Assembly (NCBI GenBank): GCA_001949185.1
Contig: BDGG01000007.1
Location: forward strand, 565,017-629,016
Length of the DNA stretch: 64,000 nt
Source: Ramazzottius varieornatus
Lineage: Eukaryota > Tardigrada > Eutardigrada > Parachela > Ramazzottiidae
Direction of reading: 5' to 3'
This document shows, in pieces, positions 1-11,795 of the stretch. The position numbers and the translations under genes were made by a program. Below the pieces are notes generated by a model, which ran no database searches, was not told the origin of the DNA, and saw only the letters and a list, made by a program, of their open reading frames with translations. Numbering within the stretch: the stretch's first letter is position 1; every line of letters starts with the position of its first letter.

Positions 1-395
1 CAGAGGTAGGTAGATTGAAAGATGTCAGCTTCTACCAGCCATTCTTTCGATGGAGTAGATGAATCCGCAGACGTAAAAGAAGACTTAAAAGAATGCTAAT
101 CCGCCCATAAGCGCTCACCCGTTCGACGCTCGTGACGGTGGTGACACCTAGATAAAGCTCATATAAGCTCATTATGCGCCCCCTGGCGGAAAAAACTTTG
201 CAGAAGAAACCCTCGAAATGCCCTTGTGGGTAAGGGGCATTTCCAGGGTGTTGGAGTGTTTGATAATTTTGGGGTGTTTTTGGCTTCCAAGTTTGACGAA
301 GGATCTCCTCCCGTTTGCTTTCTGATATCTTCCCCTGCACCAACCTTGACTTCAGATCTTCAGATCGTGTCCTGATTTTTACATGCACAGAAACC
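1..395. other. 5' flank of ATP synthase b gene
   Basis: I see no convincing gene here. A short perfect stem (9-base arms, about 215-243) is visible. The rest should hold the promoter and 5' UTR of the ATP synthase b gene, but I see no clear TATA box. The open frames on the minus strand lack any recognisable family signature. Confidence 0.4.
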
Positions 396-1671
396 ATGGC
401 AGTTGCGTTCAAAGCCGTCACGATGGGCCCGCTGTTCGCACGAGTGTCCAGACCGTCAATACGGACACTGCTGACGTCGTCGCCCAACCATGCCGCAGCT
501 GCCACTGCAACCACCACCTCTTCTTCCTCCGTTCCCGCTGTGGGTGGACAGCATACGAAGAAAGTTGTGGCGTTGTCGCACGATGAAGAACTGACGGCTT
601 TGCCGCCTTTGATGCCAACAGGAGAAGTGACTATCTACGAGCATCCCGATCGCGATTTGGTCAACTTCCCCCGACCACAACAGCCTTTGTATGGTGGCCG
701 TACTCGCATGGGTTTCATCCCGGAAGAATGGTGAGTCACTTTTCTTAATTTTTGACCCTGTGTCCGTGCACAAGCTCTCGCTGGGAGTTCTCTTGAAGAG
801 ATCATTGTTCTCAGTTCAAACTGAATTCCGTGTTGGCAGTTGCATCTTGCTGCGTCTTGCACCAGCATACTGCTGTTCGTTGAGTGTTCTGGTTTTATTC
901 GCATGTGCGCGTCGACGTGGAACTGTTAGGCACATTGCAACAGCGTGCATTAGTACAAAGCCTTGGTTTCTCGTTGTAGTTGGTGTATGCTGGTTGTTTC
1001 AAGTTGTATGCTGGTGCTCGATGCCTTGTGCATTTCGTCTGCGAGTGACATATGCACTTAATTGGGCGAGTTGATTGCGCCGATCCTGATTTTGTCTCTT
1101 CTGTTTCAGGTTTGACTTCTTTTACAAGAAGACTGGCGTATCTGGACCTTACGTCTTCGGTGCAGGCTTGATCACAACGCTTCTGTCGAAAGAAATATGG
1201 GTGGTGGAACACGAGTTCCCGCTGATTCCACCCATGATTTTCCTAATTTGGTTGGCCATGACCAAAGGAGGACCCAAACTGTCCGCTTACTTGGACAAGG
1301 AAATCGACAAGAGCGAAGAAGAGCTGATTAAGGTTCAAGAAGACAACATCATCCACGTGCAAGAACAGATTCAGGAGGAGGAGAAGGCGCAGTGGATGGC
1401 CAAAGGACAAAGTATGCTCTTTGAAGCCAAGCGGGAGAATGTGGCACTGCAGTTGGAAGCCGAGTACCGAAGACGCCAGATGGAGGTCTACAGAGACATC
1501 AAAAAACGACTGGACTACCAGGTAGAAATCCAGAGTGCTCGACGAAGTGTCGAACGTCGCCATATGATCAACTGGATTATCAACAACGTTCTGAAGAGCA
1601 TCGATGAGAAGCAGGAGAAGCAGAACCTTGACCAGTGTATCAATAATTTGAGCAAACTGGCTACTGCCTGA
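396..1671 (+). CDS. ATP5PB: Mitochondrial ATP synthase subunit b
   Basis: Exons 396-730 and 1110-1671, joined inside a Trp codon (TG|G) with donor GTGAGT and acceptor TTTCAG; about 298 residues. The product is the peripheral-stalk (stator) subunit b of mitochondrial F1Fo ATP synthase in the inner membrane. It carries an N-terminal Ser/Arg/Thr-rich targeting peptide (about residues 1-50). The family signature PEEWFDFFYKKTGVSGPYV spans the splice junction, followed by a hydrophobic hairpin (FGAGLITTLLSKEIW, then PPMIFLIWLAM) and a long charged coiled coil. I chose the ATG at 396 because it begins the basic presequence; the in-frame ATG at 315 lies farther upstream and adds a poor leader, and ATG 421 is a possible second start. 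The length is above the vertebrate form (about 256) because of the longer N terminus. Confidence 0.93.
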
Positions 1672-2031
1672 ATTTTATCGTCTTTACTCGTGCTGTTCGC
1701 ATACAATTTTAGATTTATCGTCTGTTTCTTGGATTGTGTTTCCGTAGCTATTCTCTATCCGTTTCGGGCTGAGAGCAGTTAAACTTTGGGATAAAGTTTA
1801 CACTGGAAGACCGAGGAAAAATGAACTATTAATGTAAATTTGGCCTGTGTAGTGCGCACACATTACATCATAACCACGGTACAGTATATCCATGTCATGC
1901 TAATCAAGGTTGGAACTGAATGGCAATCAACCCATCATGTTCTGCCTGCATCAAATTCCCCAAGTTTGTATCTCCAGCTCGAGACGTCCTGGAAAATTCC
2001 ATCTGAACTTTGTTTGTAGGCTCGGACAGGA
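1672..2031. other. Spacer between ATP synthase b and PITRM1
   Basis: The spacer holds the 3' UTR of the ATP synthase gene and the 5' UTR and promoter of PITRM1. I see no canonical AATAAA and no other gene. The close head-to-tail spacing of two mitochondrial genes may be accidental. Confidence 0.4.
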
Positions 2032-5000
2032 ATGACGCTACAAAGGACACTTTCTCTCTTGCTGAGGGGAAGAGGTCTAGGACTTCTCATCTCAAGACAG
2101 CGCTTCGAATCAACCACCCGTCACGTCGACTCTGCATCTTCCCGATCAAACTCTCCTTCTTTCGCGCCCAAGCCATCTAAGACTACTTCATCAACCGTCG
2201 TTGATGACGCCAAGACCGAGTACCAAGTTGGAAAACAGCTACACGGTTTCACCATTCGAAAGACGCAAGATGTGCCCGAGATGGCCCTCCACGCAACATT
2301 CTTGCAGCACGACGTGACCGGCGCTGAATACCTCCACGTTACCCGCGCTGACCACAACAACGTCTTCGGTGTGGCCTTCCGGACACCTCCGAGCGACAGC
2401 ACGGGAGTGGCGCACATCTTGGAGCACACGGTACTGTGTGGCTCGGAGAAATACCCCGTCCGTGATCCTTTTTTCAACATGCTCAATCGCTCGCTGTCGA
2501 CGTTCATGAATGCCATGACCAGTAGCGACTGGACCATGTATCCCTTCTCGACACTCAACCCCAAAGACTTCAAAAACCTTATGAACGTGTACCTGGACGC
2601 TGCATTCTTCCCTCGGCTAAGGAACGTCGACTTCCGGTGAGAATTCCAGATTTCAGAAAGCTGAATCCATGGGCTCGAATTTGACTGTAAATGTTTGACG
2701 TTAGAATGACGTCATGTAACACAAATACATACCGTCATCTGTTCGGACATCAAACACCCATGTGGGGGTGATCCTTTTTTCAACATGCTCAATCGCTCGC
2801 TGTCGACGTTCACGAATGCCACTCGATCAGTAATCGACCAAAGTAATTTGATGTCCGCTGTGACGTAATCAGAAATTCAACTTTCTACACTTTGGTCATT
2901 TGGGCGCAGTGACGTCATGCTCTTGCCCACCACGATGCGCATCTGATGTGTCATGCGCCTGCATACCACCGCTGGGTATGGTTTGCTAAACTTTGCTGGT
3001 GGAAACGTATGCAGGTTGCTGTTCAGCGTGTTTTCATCTGCATTAAACTCGACTCTCTCTCTCTCTCTCTGCGTACTTTTCGATACCGGATTCTTTCCAG
3101 GCAGGAAGGAATTCGTCTAGAACCAGAAGATCCAAAGGACCCCAGCTCGCCCATAGTTTTCAAAGGAGTCGTCTTCAACGAGATGAAAGGAGTCTTTTCC
3201 AACCCGGAGAACATGTTCGGGCGCAGGATCCAAAACTACCTTCTTCCCACTGGCACTTACTCCCACGAAAGTGGCGGCGATCCTCTGTCCATACCCGACT
3301 TGACATGGGAGCAGCTTCGGCAGTTCCACAAGTCCTACTACCACCCCAGTAACTGTCGCTTCTACACATACGGTGACATGCCTTTAGAGTCTCATCTCGA
3401 GAGCATCCAGGAGAAGGTGCTAAAAAAGTTCCAGAAAGCTCGGCCTGATTCAGCGGTTCAACCTGAACCTCGATGGTCTTCTCCAAGAGAGGTACAGGAA
3501 GAACTCGGCATTATCTAACTGTCAGAATATCGCTGAGGTGTTTTCTGCAGGTGACGATTGAAGGACCGATTAATCCACTCGCGCCTCCGGATCAGCAGTC
3601 GACGGTGTCGGTGGCGTACTTGCTACCGGAAGTTCTCGACCCTTTCGAGAACTTTTGCATGAGCGTGGTGGCGAAGCTACTGGTCAGCGGGCCTAAAGCG
3701 CCCTTCTACCAGTCGCTACTCCAGTCTGGATTGGGGGCTGACTACGCCCCGGGGACTGGGTTTGATGGGTCGATTCGGGAAGGAGTCTTCGGTATAGGTC
3801 TCAAGGTGGGTTCCACATTTACTGTCCTCGACAGAACGAGACTTCAGGTTTGCATTTCAAGCATTCTTTTGGCATCTGCTCAGTTCGATTCCTGTTGTTT
3901 TTTCTTGTGCCTTATAACTTCGCTAGCACAAAAAAGACCTTTGTAGTACTGCCGTTTTTCTGCGTTCTAGTTATTAATAGTGGCTGGACGGTATGCTTTG
4001 AGCTTTGGTTTTGTAGAACATCAAGGAGCGAAATGTTCGAACGGTCATTGAGACCATCTCTTCGACGATCGATCGCGTGGTTGATTCCGGCTTCGATATG
4101 GAACGTGTTGACGCCATTCTCCACGAGATCGAACTGTACCTGAAGCACCAAACAACCAGCTTTGGGCTTCATGCCTTCTTTGGCCTGATGTCCAGCTGGA
4201 ACCATGACGCGGATCCCATTCAGCACCTCCAAGTCTCCAAAGTCGTTGAACGGTATTACCCGGCCATAACCAAAGAACTGTTTTCGCTTGAACATTCTGA
4301 GGAAAGCTTTGGGACGTCGGGAAATAATCCAACCTAGATCGTAGACTCAAGTGACGCACGGTTCCATTATTATTGGCTGAAAGCGTGCTCCACTTGGGAA
4401 AGCGATCTGGGTAAATTCATCTTGCGACGTTCCAGTTTTCAAATGGAGTTCAATCAATCATGCGTGGGTTATTTTATTTTCAGGTTCCGGCAGACGCTGA
4501 AAGATGATCCACACTTTCTTCAGAAGAAAGTGAAAGAATACCTGCAAGATAACCCTCACCACCTGACGCTAATCATGCAGCCCAACGCACTTTACGAAGA
4601 GCTGATCAAGGGAAAGGAAGCCGAGCTCCTGGCTGCCAAAACGAAAGACGTGGATGAAGCCAGGAGGGAACAGCTAGCGAAAGAAGCTGAAGAACTCCTC
4701 GAAGAACAGAACAAGAAGCCCGATGTCTCGGTTCTTCCTACGCTGAAGATTACGGATATCGAGAAAAGCCTGCCTGGGAGCGACATCGAACGAGTGCAGT
4801 TCAACCATACCCAGGTACAACAAAATCTCGCAAATTGAAAATCAAAGAAAATTTGACGCAAGCCAAAGCATCCAAAAAAGACGCACTTAATTTTTATCTT
4901 CGAAAATTCGAGAAAGATTCAATCTGATTTCCTTTCTACGCTAAAACCTTCTATATCACAATATTTGCTGTTTAAAAATTTTTAAATTCTAGTTTGATTT

Positions 5001-6602
5001 TAGGTGTTGTGTGTCAGGGCGCCGACGAACGGTGTGACGTACTTCCGGTCGATGATTAGTACCGAGAAGCTCGACGAAGCCCTTCTTCCCTACGTCCCGC
5101 TCTTCTGTACAATTGCCACCAGGATGGGCGCTGGTGACATGGACTACAGACAGCTTTCACAAAAGATCGAGTCCAAGACGGGTGGGCTGTCGGTGTCCGA
5201 CCACACTAGCCACTACTTCGCTTCGACGGAAAAGTTCGAACAAGGCATCGTCCTGGGCTCGTATTGTCTGGACAGGAACATCTCCGAAATGTTCGGACTG
5301 TGGAAAGACATCTTCAACAGAATACGCCTGGACGATATGGAACAGTTCGGGGTGTTGGTCAAGCAGGTCGCTGCGGATCTGGCGAGCGGGCTGGCTGACA
5401 ACGGCCATGCTTATGCTATGGGTAAAGTAACTATAACCTTAGAAACGTCGGCTACAGACTCGACAAGATTCGTTTCCTAAACTGGCGCACGTTTTCAAAG
5501 TTATTGGCTGAAAGAGTGCGCCACCTGGAAAACTGTTATTGCTCAGTTTGTAATATTTCCTCAAACTGGCGCACATCCTCGTGATAGGCTGAAAGCAGGC
5601 GCCACTGGAAGTCGCGATCTTGTCCAGTTTGTTTGCCGCTTTGCCAATTGGCTTTCGGGATAATTTTCTTCGCAGTACCGCGATGCATAAACTCATGCCG
5701 GGCGGGTTTTAGGTTACTCGGCCGCGTCACTAAGGCCCGCCGGAAAACTCCGTGAAGAATGGAGCGGCATCTCCCAAGTCCATCTGATGAAAGACGTGGG
5801 TGAGTCGACCGACTTGACACCCACACTAGGCAAGATGCGGGCCATAGCCTCCCACCTTCTCTCCAACGGTCGGATGCGTTGTTCCCTCAACGCCACACCT
5901 GACACCATGCACGGTGCCCAAGAAGAGCTCCAGAACTTCCTGGAGACCATCTCCCACAGTCCGGAAGACCAGCATCTGGTCACCGACCAAACCTTCACTC
6001 CTTCGTCCAAAGAGACCCATTTGACGTTTCCTTTCGCCGTACACTACGCTTCTCGTTCCTACCCTATCCCCTCTTTCTCAGAAGACGAGTACGCTTCCTC
6101 TAGGTTACTGGCTAAAATACTTAGCTCCAAGTTCCTCCATAGGGAGATCCGAGAGAAAGGTGGGGCGTATGGCGGTGGTGCGCGAGTGAGCCACAATGGT
6201 CTCTTTCAGTTCTATTCGTACAGAGACCCCAAGAACCTCGAGACGTTTGAAGCTTTCGACAAATCAATAGACTGGGCTGTCAAGGGCGAGTTCTCGTTAC
6301 AGGATATTGACGAGGCCAAGCTATCGGTCTTTAGTGAAGTGGATAAGCCTGTCGCGCCAGGTGATAAGGGAAAGCGAGAGTTTATCTTTCATGTTGGTGA
6401 TGCGTTGTTCCAAGAACATAGGGAAAGGCTGCTGAAGGTCGATAAGGACCAGCTGGTTGATACCGCAAAGACCTTCTTGAAGGACGCCAAGACGGTCGTG
6501 TCGACGATGCTCGGACCACCGAATGACGTGATGGAAAAGAAAGGATGGACGGTCCTTCCGGGTGCGGGTGATAAAGAACCGGTGAAACCCTGTTCAAGGT
6601 AA
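2032..6602 (+). CDS. PITRM1: Presequence protease PITRM1 (M16C metallopeptidase)
   Basis: Seven exons: 2032-2636, 3101-3491, 3551-3805, 4017-4252, 4484-4814, 5004-5421, 5713-6602. They join in frame to 1041 residues, almost the length of the human protein (1037). The enzyme degrades cleaved presequences and other unstructured peptides in the mitochondrial matrix. It has the inverted zinc motif HILEH (H128, E131, H132), followed by [14 protein letters not shown] and the [10 protein letters not shown] block typical of M16C. The third zinc ligand is expected in the FNEMKG block of exon 2. The C-terminal half keeps the [11 protein letters not shown] and YSYRDP motifs of the inactive M16 repeat. 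The N terminus is Arg/Ser-rich, as for a transit peptide. Introns 1, 4 and 6 hold duplicated fragments described separately. All splice sites are GT-AG. Confidence 0.95.
2768..2821 (+). repeat. Intronic copy of a PITRM1 exon 1 segment
   Basis: 54 bases inside intron 1 repeat exon 1 bases 2462-2515 with a single mismatch (T to C, changing ATG to ACG). The offset is exactly 306 bases. The flanks are unrelated, so this is a short templated insertion or local duplication, not an alternative exon. It has no usable splice sites. Confidence 0.9.
3053..3070 (+). repeat. (CT)9 microsatellite in PITRM1 intron 1
   Basis: A perfect CT dinucleotide run of nine units lies about 30 bases upstream of the intron 1 acceptor and doubles as polypyrimidine tract context. 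Confidence 0.8.
4347..4410 (+). repeat. Hairpin repeat copy 1, PITRM1 intron 4
   Basis: This is one of three related copies of a roughly 55-65-base sequence with the core TTATTGGCTGAAAG flanked by imperfect inverted arms (GACGCAC and GTGCTCC here). The other two copies lie in intron 6. Confidence 0.6.
5478..5630 (+). repeat. Two tandem hairpin repeats, PITRM1 intron 6
   Basis: Copy 2 (5478-5534) has arms TGGCGCAC and GTGCGCCA, which are exact reverse complements, around the core TTATTGGCTGAAAG. Copy 3 (about 5561-5630) has TGGCGC and GCGCCA arms and outer AAACTGG and CCAGTTT arms. The copies share the GGCTGAAAG core with the intron 4 element. Confidence 0.65.
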
Positions 6603-7071
6603 ACCGGACAAAAGAGTTCCAATTCTGTTTGAAGCAACTTTCTGTTTGACTTCGATAAATCATTTTTGTTTGACGAATCACGGTATCGCACATATTCTTT
6701 TCTGATGTGATTTTCTTTGGTTAATTTTTGAAAATAATGGAGCATTGCAGCTGAGGGAGACTTGGCTCAAACGTGCGGAGTGAGTGAAGTACACTGCGAG
6801 GTACAAATTTTCTTGGTGTGTCGGCACTCGTGCAGTACTATGAAAAGAAAGGTCTGTAGATAGGGGATGGAAGACAAGACCGGAAATACTTCTCATCAAC
6901 TTACGTAAACTCTCGAAACAAGAGATAAGATAATTCAAATTTGTAAGGTCGAGGTTGTGTATTGTTACGAGCACATTGACTTTATATTTTGTACCAGTTC
7001 AGTCATTCAATGTCTGGTACAAGTTCAGCCAAAACCAGAATTCTTGGCTGGTGCTTAACCCATTCCCGAAA
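6603..7071. other. Spacer after PITRM1
   Basis: This is PITRM1 3' UTR followed by the upstream region of the first pseudo-astacin gene. I see no gene, no strong TATA box and no tandem repeat. Confidence 0.4.
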
Positions 7072-9164
7072 ATGGCCCGTTTCACTGTCTTGTGCGCGAT
7101 CGCGTTTTTGGCGGCTTGTGGCTCGCTGCTGGCGGATGGTGCTTTGATGATGTTCGACGACGAAGTATCGAATAATCTGATTCGTTGGCCGACCGATCCC
7201 AAGAGCCAGTTTAAGCCTGGGTCAAGCGGAGTCCGACCTTCGTGGGCCGAAGCCCGAGTCAAAATCGCTTATGAAATCTCGACCAAAATCCGTACGTCGG
7301 TGTGTTCGTCTTGATAACCTAGTCCGATAAATAATAATGTAGTATGCTATATTTATCTGATTTTAGCACAAGCTGACCAACGCAGAATCACCAATGCAAT
7401 GGACAAACTCGAGGACATAACGCGAAACTGTATTCAGTTCGACACCTTTACAGATGCTCCTGGTGCAGGCTTTTGGCATGCCCACCCTGTAAAAATCGTC
7501 CCCGAGACAGTCGTCTGCACCACCTTCAACGGCAAAAACAAGGCTTCAACCGGGCAGAACATGAAAATGTTCAGTAGCCAGACAGAGAAAGGCGAATGTC
7601 TCACGCAGCCGCGTGACACTGTTCGGCTGCTCTTAAATCTGCTGGGTTTGGGCAACGAGTATCAGCGAACTGATCGACGCGCAAACCTTCAAATGCATCC
7701 CGATCCAACAAACCAGGCCGACAATTCTTTGACAGGTGGTAGTGGCAATTTCGTGCTAGGCGAGAATGCTCATATTAGTACTGGCAACCCTTTCGACATT
7801 CACTCCATCACGATGGTAAACGGGGACCGTTTTACGAAGCCGGGCACTCAGGCATTCGGCCGACGGGATACCGGGTCTCCGACTTTTGCCAGTGACCCGT
7901 CCGTCGTTAAACTCAGCTGGCAGGACTGCGAAAACTTGAATACACTATACAGATGCCGTCTGGACTGTGATAACTCCGATGGTAATTTTTCCAGCAGCTA
8001 CCGCATTGAATTCAAATTACTCTGGCGCTGTGATATTCATGACTGTTTCAGTGTTTACACCGTTCGACGACGTCGCATCATCCAAACTGCTCAAACCTAA
8101 TAAGATTGTCTCGAACCTGAACTGCTGGGATTCGACCGATTTGGACGGCGATGTGCCGGCAGGCCTGGGCTTTCTCGGGAATTTGCAGGTTAGTAATCTG
8201 TTCTGAATACGAAAAGCTGACGATGTAAGTTCTCTTGTGGGGAGAACCAGTTAACATAGTACAAGCGTTTCTGTCTCTCGAATAAGACAATAGTATCCAT
8301 CTTGTTTCAGCCGGTAGACGACTCGGTTTTGCCAAACAAACTGGACTTTCAAACGGACGACGCAGGAAGCCTCAGTTTCACAGTTGTCGGACCAACATCG
8401 GCTAGTACCAGTAGGGACGTCGCGGTATCGCTTCGGAGAAAACGGTCCACCGGACTGTTTGGTCCTAACAACAAAATAGTTGTAACAGGAAAGAACAGCA
8501 CTGCAGGAAACGTGCAGACATACATAGAGGATGAGATTGGTGTCGAACTGAACTGCCTTCCCCAATTCCAATTCAACGGGATTACTCTTGAATGTGGACC
8601 AGAGCAGGGTGTCGGTACAAGCGCCACCGACTGCACGTCTGACTCGACGAAGCCAATCAATTCATTTCCCCAGCCTTGCCAAGGCGATACATTCGAACGT
8701 TTATGGTTGGGGCCTTTCGTGGTAAAACTGATCTGCGTTTTATTTTATTCCGAAGCCTCTCCTCATGCTTTTGATTCCTACAGGTGACTGATCCTGACTT
8801 CAACAATGTCAGTTTCGCTCCTCAGTTCCGCTCTGTGGGTGTTTTTATTGGAGAGGCAGCCGTGCCTTCTTTCATGTGGACGTGGGAGCCTGTTGCACAC
8901 CCGACCGCGTTGATCGGTTATGTCGTCAAGATTAATTCGACACCTCTTCCCATAAATGCCACCATCACCGTCAGCCTATCTGTGGTAGACATATCGTCGG
9001 CGATGTATGGAGTAAACATTCCGCGCCCAGAGCCTGCCAAGCAAGACACCGTCAAAGGTGTACCCGTTATCAAGACCTTGACGGCTACCTTCAAAGTGAA
9101 CTGTTTAGCTGCCCGTGACTTGAACAAACTTCCGTTTCGAAAGGTCAATCGCGGTCGTCTTTGA
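7072..9164 (+). CDS. Secreted astacin-like protein, catalytically dead (copy A)
   Basis: Exons 7072-7291, 7367-7981, 8052-8188, 8311-8721, 8784-9164; 587 residues. A signal peptide (about 1-23) precedes an astacin (M12A) fold. Visible landmarks are RWP, ARVKIAYEI, ITNAMDKLEDITRNCIQF, then the site where HExxHxxGxxH belongs. That site reads R160 L161 xx N164 xx G167 xx N170, so all three His ligands and the catalytic Glu are lost while the Gly and the following YQRTDRR remain. The Met-turn block (FDIHSITM) and the closing LSWQDCENLNTLYRC are kept. Residues from about 250 on form a second region I cannot name, with spaced Cys and a TSRDVAVSLRR motif. It is a likely secreted binding or structural protein, not a protease. 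Its tandem partner lies at 11796-14152 with the same exon plan. Confidence 0.85.
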
Positions 9165-9309
9165 ACAGCAGCAGTTGCAAGAAACGAAAGCATAAATGTA
9201 TGTTCAGGTCTCTTCGAATTTGTTGACTGGCAAAAGTCCCGCGCGACAATCCGCAAACTGCTACAGTACTAGTTCTTTTTAGTATGCGGACAAAAAAACG
9301 CGTCTCGCC

Positions 9310-9315
9310 AATAAA
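9310..9315 (+). terminator. Poly(A) signal AATAAA
   Basis: A canonical hexamer lies 146 bases past the stop codon of pseudo-astacin copy A, a plausible 3' end for that transcript. Confidence 0.5.
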
Positions 9316-11661
9316 TTTGCCCGAATCACATTGCGGTGTTAAGACGTTTTAATGATTCTGCGTGAGGCGAATGTGGATCTTTTAGCCTGTGTACGCATCT
9401 AATAGATCAGTCCATGACACCCTCTGCAGAGGTGTTACCAATGTGCTACAAGGGTGCAAAATTATACCACGGCGTAACTACGCCTATAATGTCGGATACA
9501 ACAGAGGTCTTGCCATCACCTCGCATTTTGCCAACACGTTAATCTGAGTGGTAATAGTGGAAAACGGAGACTTAGCAGACTACACGGACGAAAAATGATG
9601 TCACAGCGAACAATCACGACAGATTTCGGCACCAGGCTTAAAAATAACTTTGCCACCTTGGAACACCTAAAATATCATCTTTGAGCATTCCTCGGTCCTT
9701 CTCTATCGGCTTATTTTCACACGACAACAGGGCACACGCTGACAGGCGGACGTCAGCTCGACAACGGGTGGGTCGCCGAACAAGGTAATGCAGGGAAACG
9801 GATGGACGGTTTGCCGGGCGGTGGCGACAAATGGCTGACGAAACCAATGCTAGTCAGAACAAGAAAAATTCTCGCCTGCGGCTCGCTCTGTAACGTGGAG
9901 GGTCGCACGCTTCGTGGAGTGTAGTGATTGATCCATCACCTGTGCGTAGGGCACCCGAGAGCCGCTCTTTCTCGCCAATACCGGGGACGCATTTTGACCG
10001 GATATTATTCGTACACCTCCTCGACCAAATTTTGTCATAGCTCCAATCTACAACTCTCCCACAGAAAACGGGACCACACTACATTCCAGTCAAAAACGAT
10101 GAGAAAGCAGTACCTGCGCCCCACCCTTCTTCCCTCTTTTACGCAGGGTTGACCTTCTCGAAAAGCCAAAGACTGAAGCACGAAGGCCTGCCAGCTGACA
10201 GACAGACTCTCGTTCCTCGGGCAAACCATTCGTTGTGAATTATCCACAAAAACGCACGAACATGAAATACCAGCGATTTCATAAACTCAGGTTATCTGTC
10301 ACAAACAGACATCGGCGGCCCGTCTAGTAAATTTGCCAGTAAAGACACCCACTACTGAAAAATTATGATCTGTCGATGACGTAAATTTTACAGTGAACCA
10401 GAAGTATGATGACGTAACCAGGTGGGAAAAATTAATTTTTCAAATTTGATTTGGGGCGATATTGGCGGATGTCAACCTGAAGCTTAATCAGACTAATCTT
10501 CCAGTGTTTACGTGCTTTTTTTTCCCAACACTTTTCGCCTGTATATAGTTCTCTCGATAAGCTCATTGCGATGTCCGAATGCAGAGACCATCTGGGTCGG
10601 TTTCTTTTCGGGGGGTTTCTTGTCTGCGTTCTTCCTCCCACAAAAAAAATTATTTTGCGTGTTGTGAGTGTGCGGTGCATGAACTTCTCAAATAAAGGCC
10701 AAGTTTCAAAACTGGAACTTTTGGAAGGTTGCGTCATCAGATTTTACTTGTACTCAAAAATCACGACATCCACAGGTCGTACATGTGGGCGACATCTGTC
10801 TTTACTGCGAAAATATTTTGTAGGGCCGCCACTGCAAACAGAGCCCGGCCAAGCTAGGCCGCGNNNNNNNNNNNNNNNNNNNNNNNNNNNNNNNNNNNNN
10901 NNNNNNNNNNNNNATGATATACCGACGCGTTCACCAAAACTGTTAATCGAGTGAAAATTTTTCATCAGAGTGACGTCGAAAAACCTGGGCGCGGCCTACC
11001 TCGGCCGAAATCTGTTCACGAATTCATACAGCTGCCAATTGTAAATGGCCTTCGCCTGACTTCGGACGGTTTACTAAGCCTCGTTGCAGTGTTATAAACG
11101 AGTTTCAATTAGCTTGATTAAACGCAAAAAAATGTAAATTGCTACACTGTATACCGGCAAGCACATTTCATATTTTTCTGAAAAAACCTGGTCCCATCCG
11201 AGCGTGTCGGGGATATGTTGCTGCGATTTTTGTTCAAACGTTTCTTCTTAAACTGGACCCTCTTTGACGGTCCACGACCTCGTCAGGAGTTTTATTCGGG
11301 TTATATTAGTATAGAAGTGGGATAAATGGAGCAGTGCAACAGTTTTTGCTGTTAGGACGTTTGTGAAGTACAGTACGACAAAGTATTCAAGTAGGGTATG
11401 ATTTGTTTTTATGTCCTGTCGTGGTTTTGAGCTCAACCGTCGCCTTTCAATAGAATGAATAGATTGTAGTTGCGCAATTCGTTTTTAGACACATTGACGC
11501 TCACAATATCGCACACTAAACGTGACTGCATGCCAGACGACCAAGCGTGCTGAACGGGTTATGGAAAGGAGAAGGGAAGACGGAAACGAGAACGTAGATT
11601 ATGACGCGGAAGCAGTTAAACCAACGATAAGATTACAAGTCTGATTTACATACGACAAACA
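9316..11661. other. Intergenic region with an assembly gap
   Basis: I recognise no gene. The region includes a 50-base N run. The stretch 9640-10250 has several short open frames on both strands without any family signature. A TATA-like sequence begins just after the end of this interval. Confidence 0.4.
10846..11007. repeat. Inverted repeat flanking a 50-N gap
   Basis: Bases 10846-10863 and the reverse complement of 10990-11007 agree at 16 of 18 positions (core CGGCC..AG.TAGGCCGCG). The N run (10864-10913) lies between them. A hairpin or inverted repeat would explain why assembly failed here, and the gap is probably of arbitrary length. Confidence 0.65.
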
Positions 11662-11664
11662 CCA

Positions 11665-11671
11665 TATAAAT
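11665..11671 (+). promoter_or_regulatory. Possible TATA box of pseudo-astacin copy B
   Basis: TATAAAT lies 125 bases upstream of the ATG at 11796, which would leave a 5' UTR of roughly 100 bases. A second A/T-rich TATAAAA directly before the ATG is too close to act as a TATA box. Confidence 0.35.
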
Positions 11672-11795
11672 ATATTCGATACATAGTGTTACCGAAGGCA
11701 GGCCAGAGATATTGGTTTTTCGTGTTTGATGAGAAACATTTTCGGAAAGGTAGCTATGTGATTTTGTTTAGTTATCCAGTTAATACTATAAAAAC

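Noticed and set aside
691-1074. Open frame through the ATP synthase b intron
   Set aside because: It is the read-through of exon 1 into an intron with good GT-AG ends; the family sequence resumes only at 1110.
3850-4000. tRNA B-box-like GTTCGATTCC
   Set aside because: There is no matching A box or cloverleaf around it; it lies in a PITRM1 intron. I found no convincing tRNA or rRNA gene in the window.
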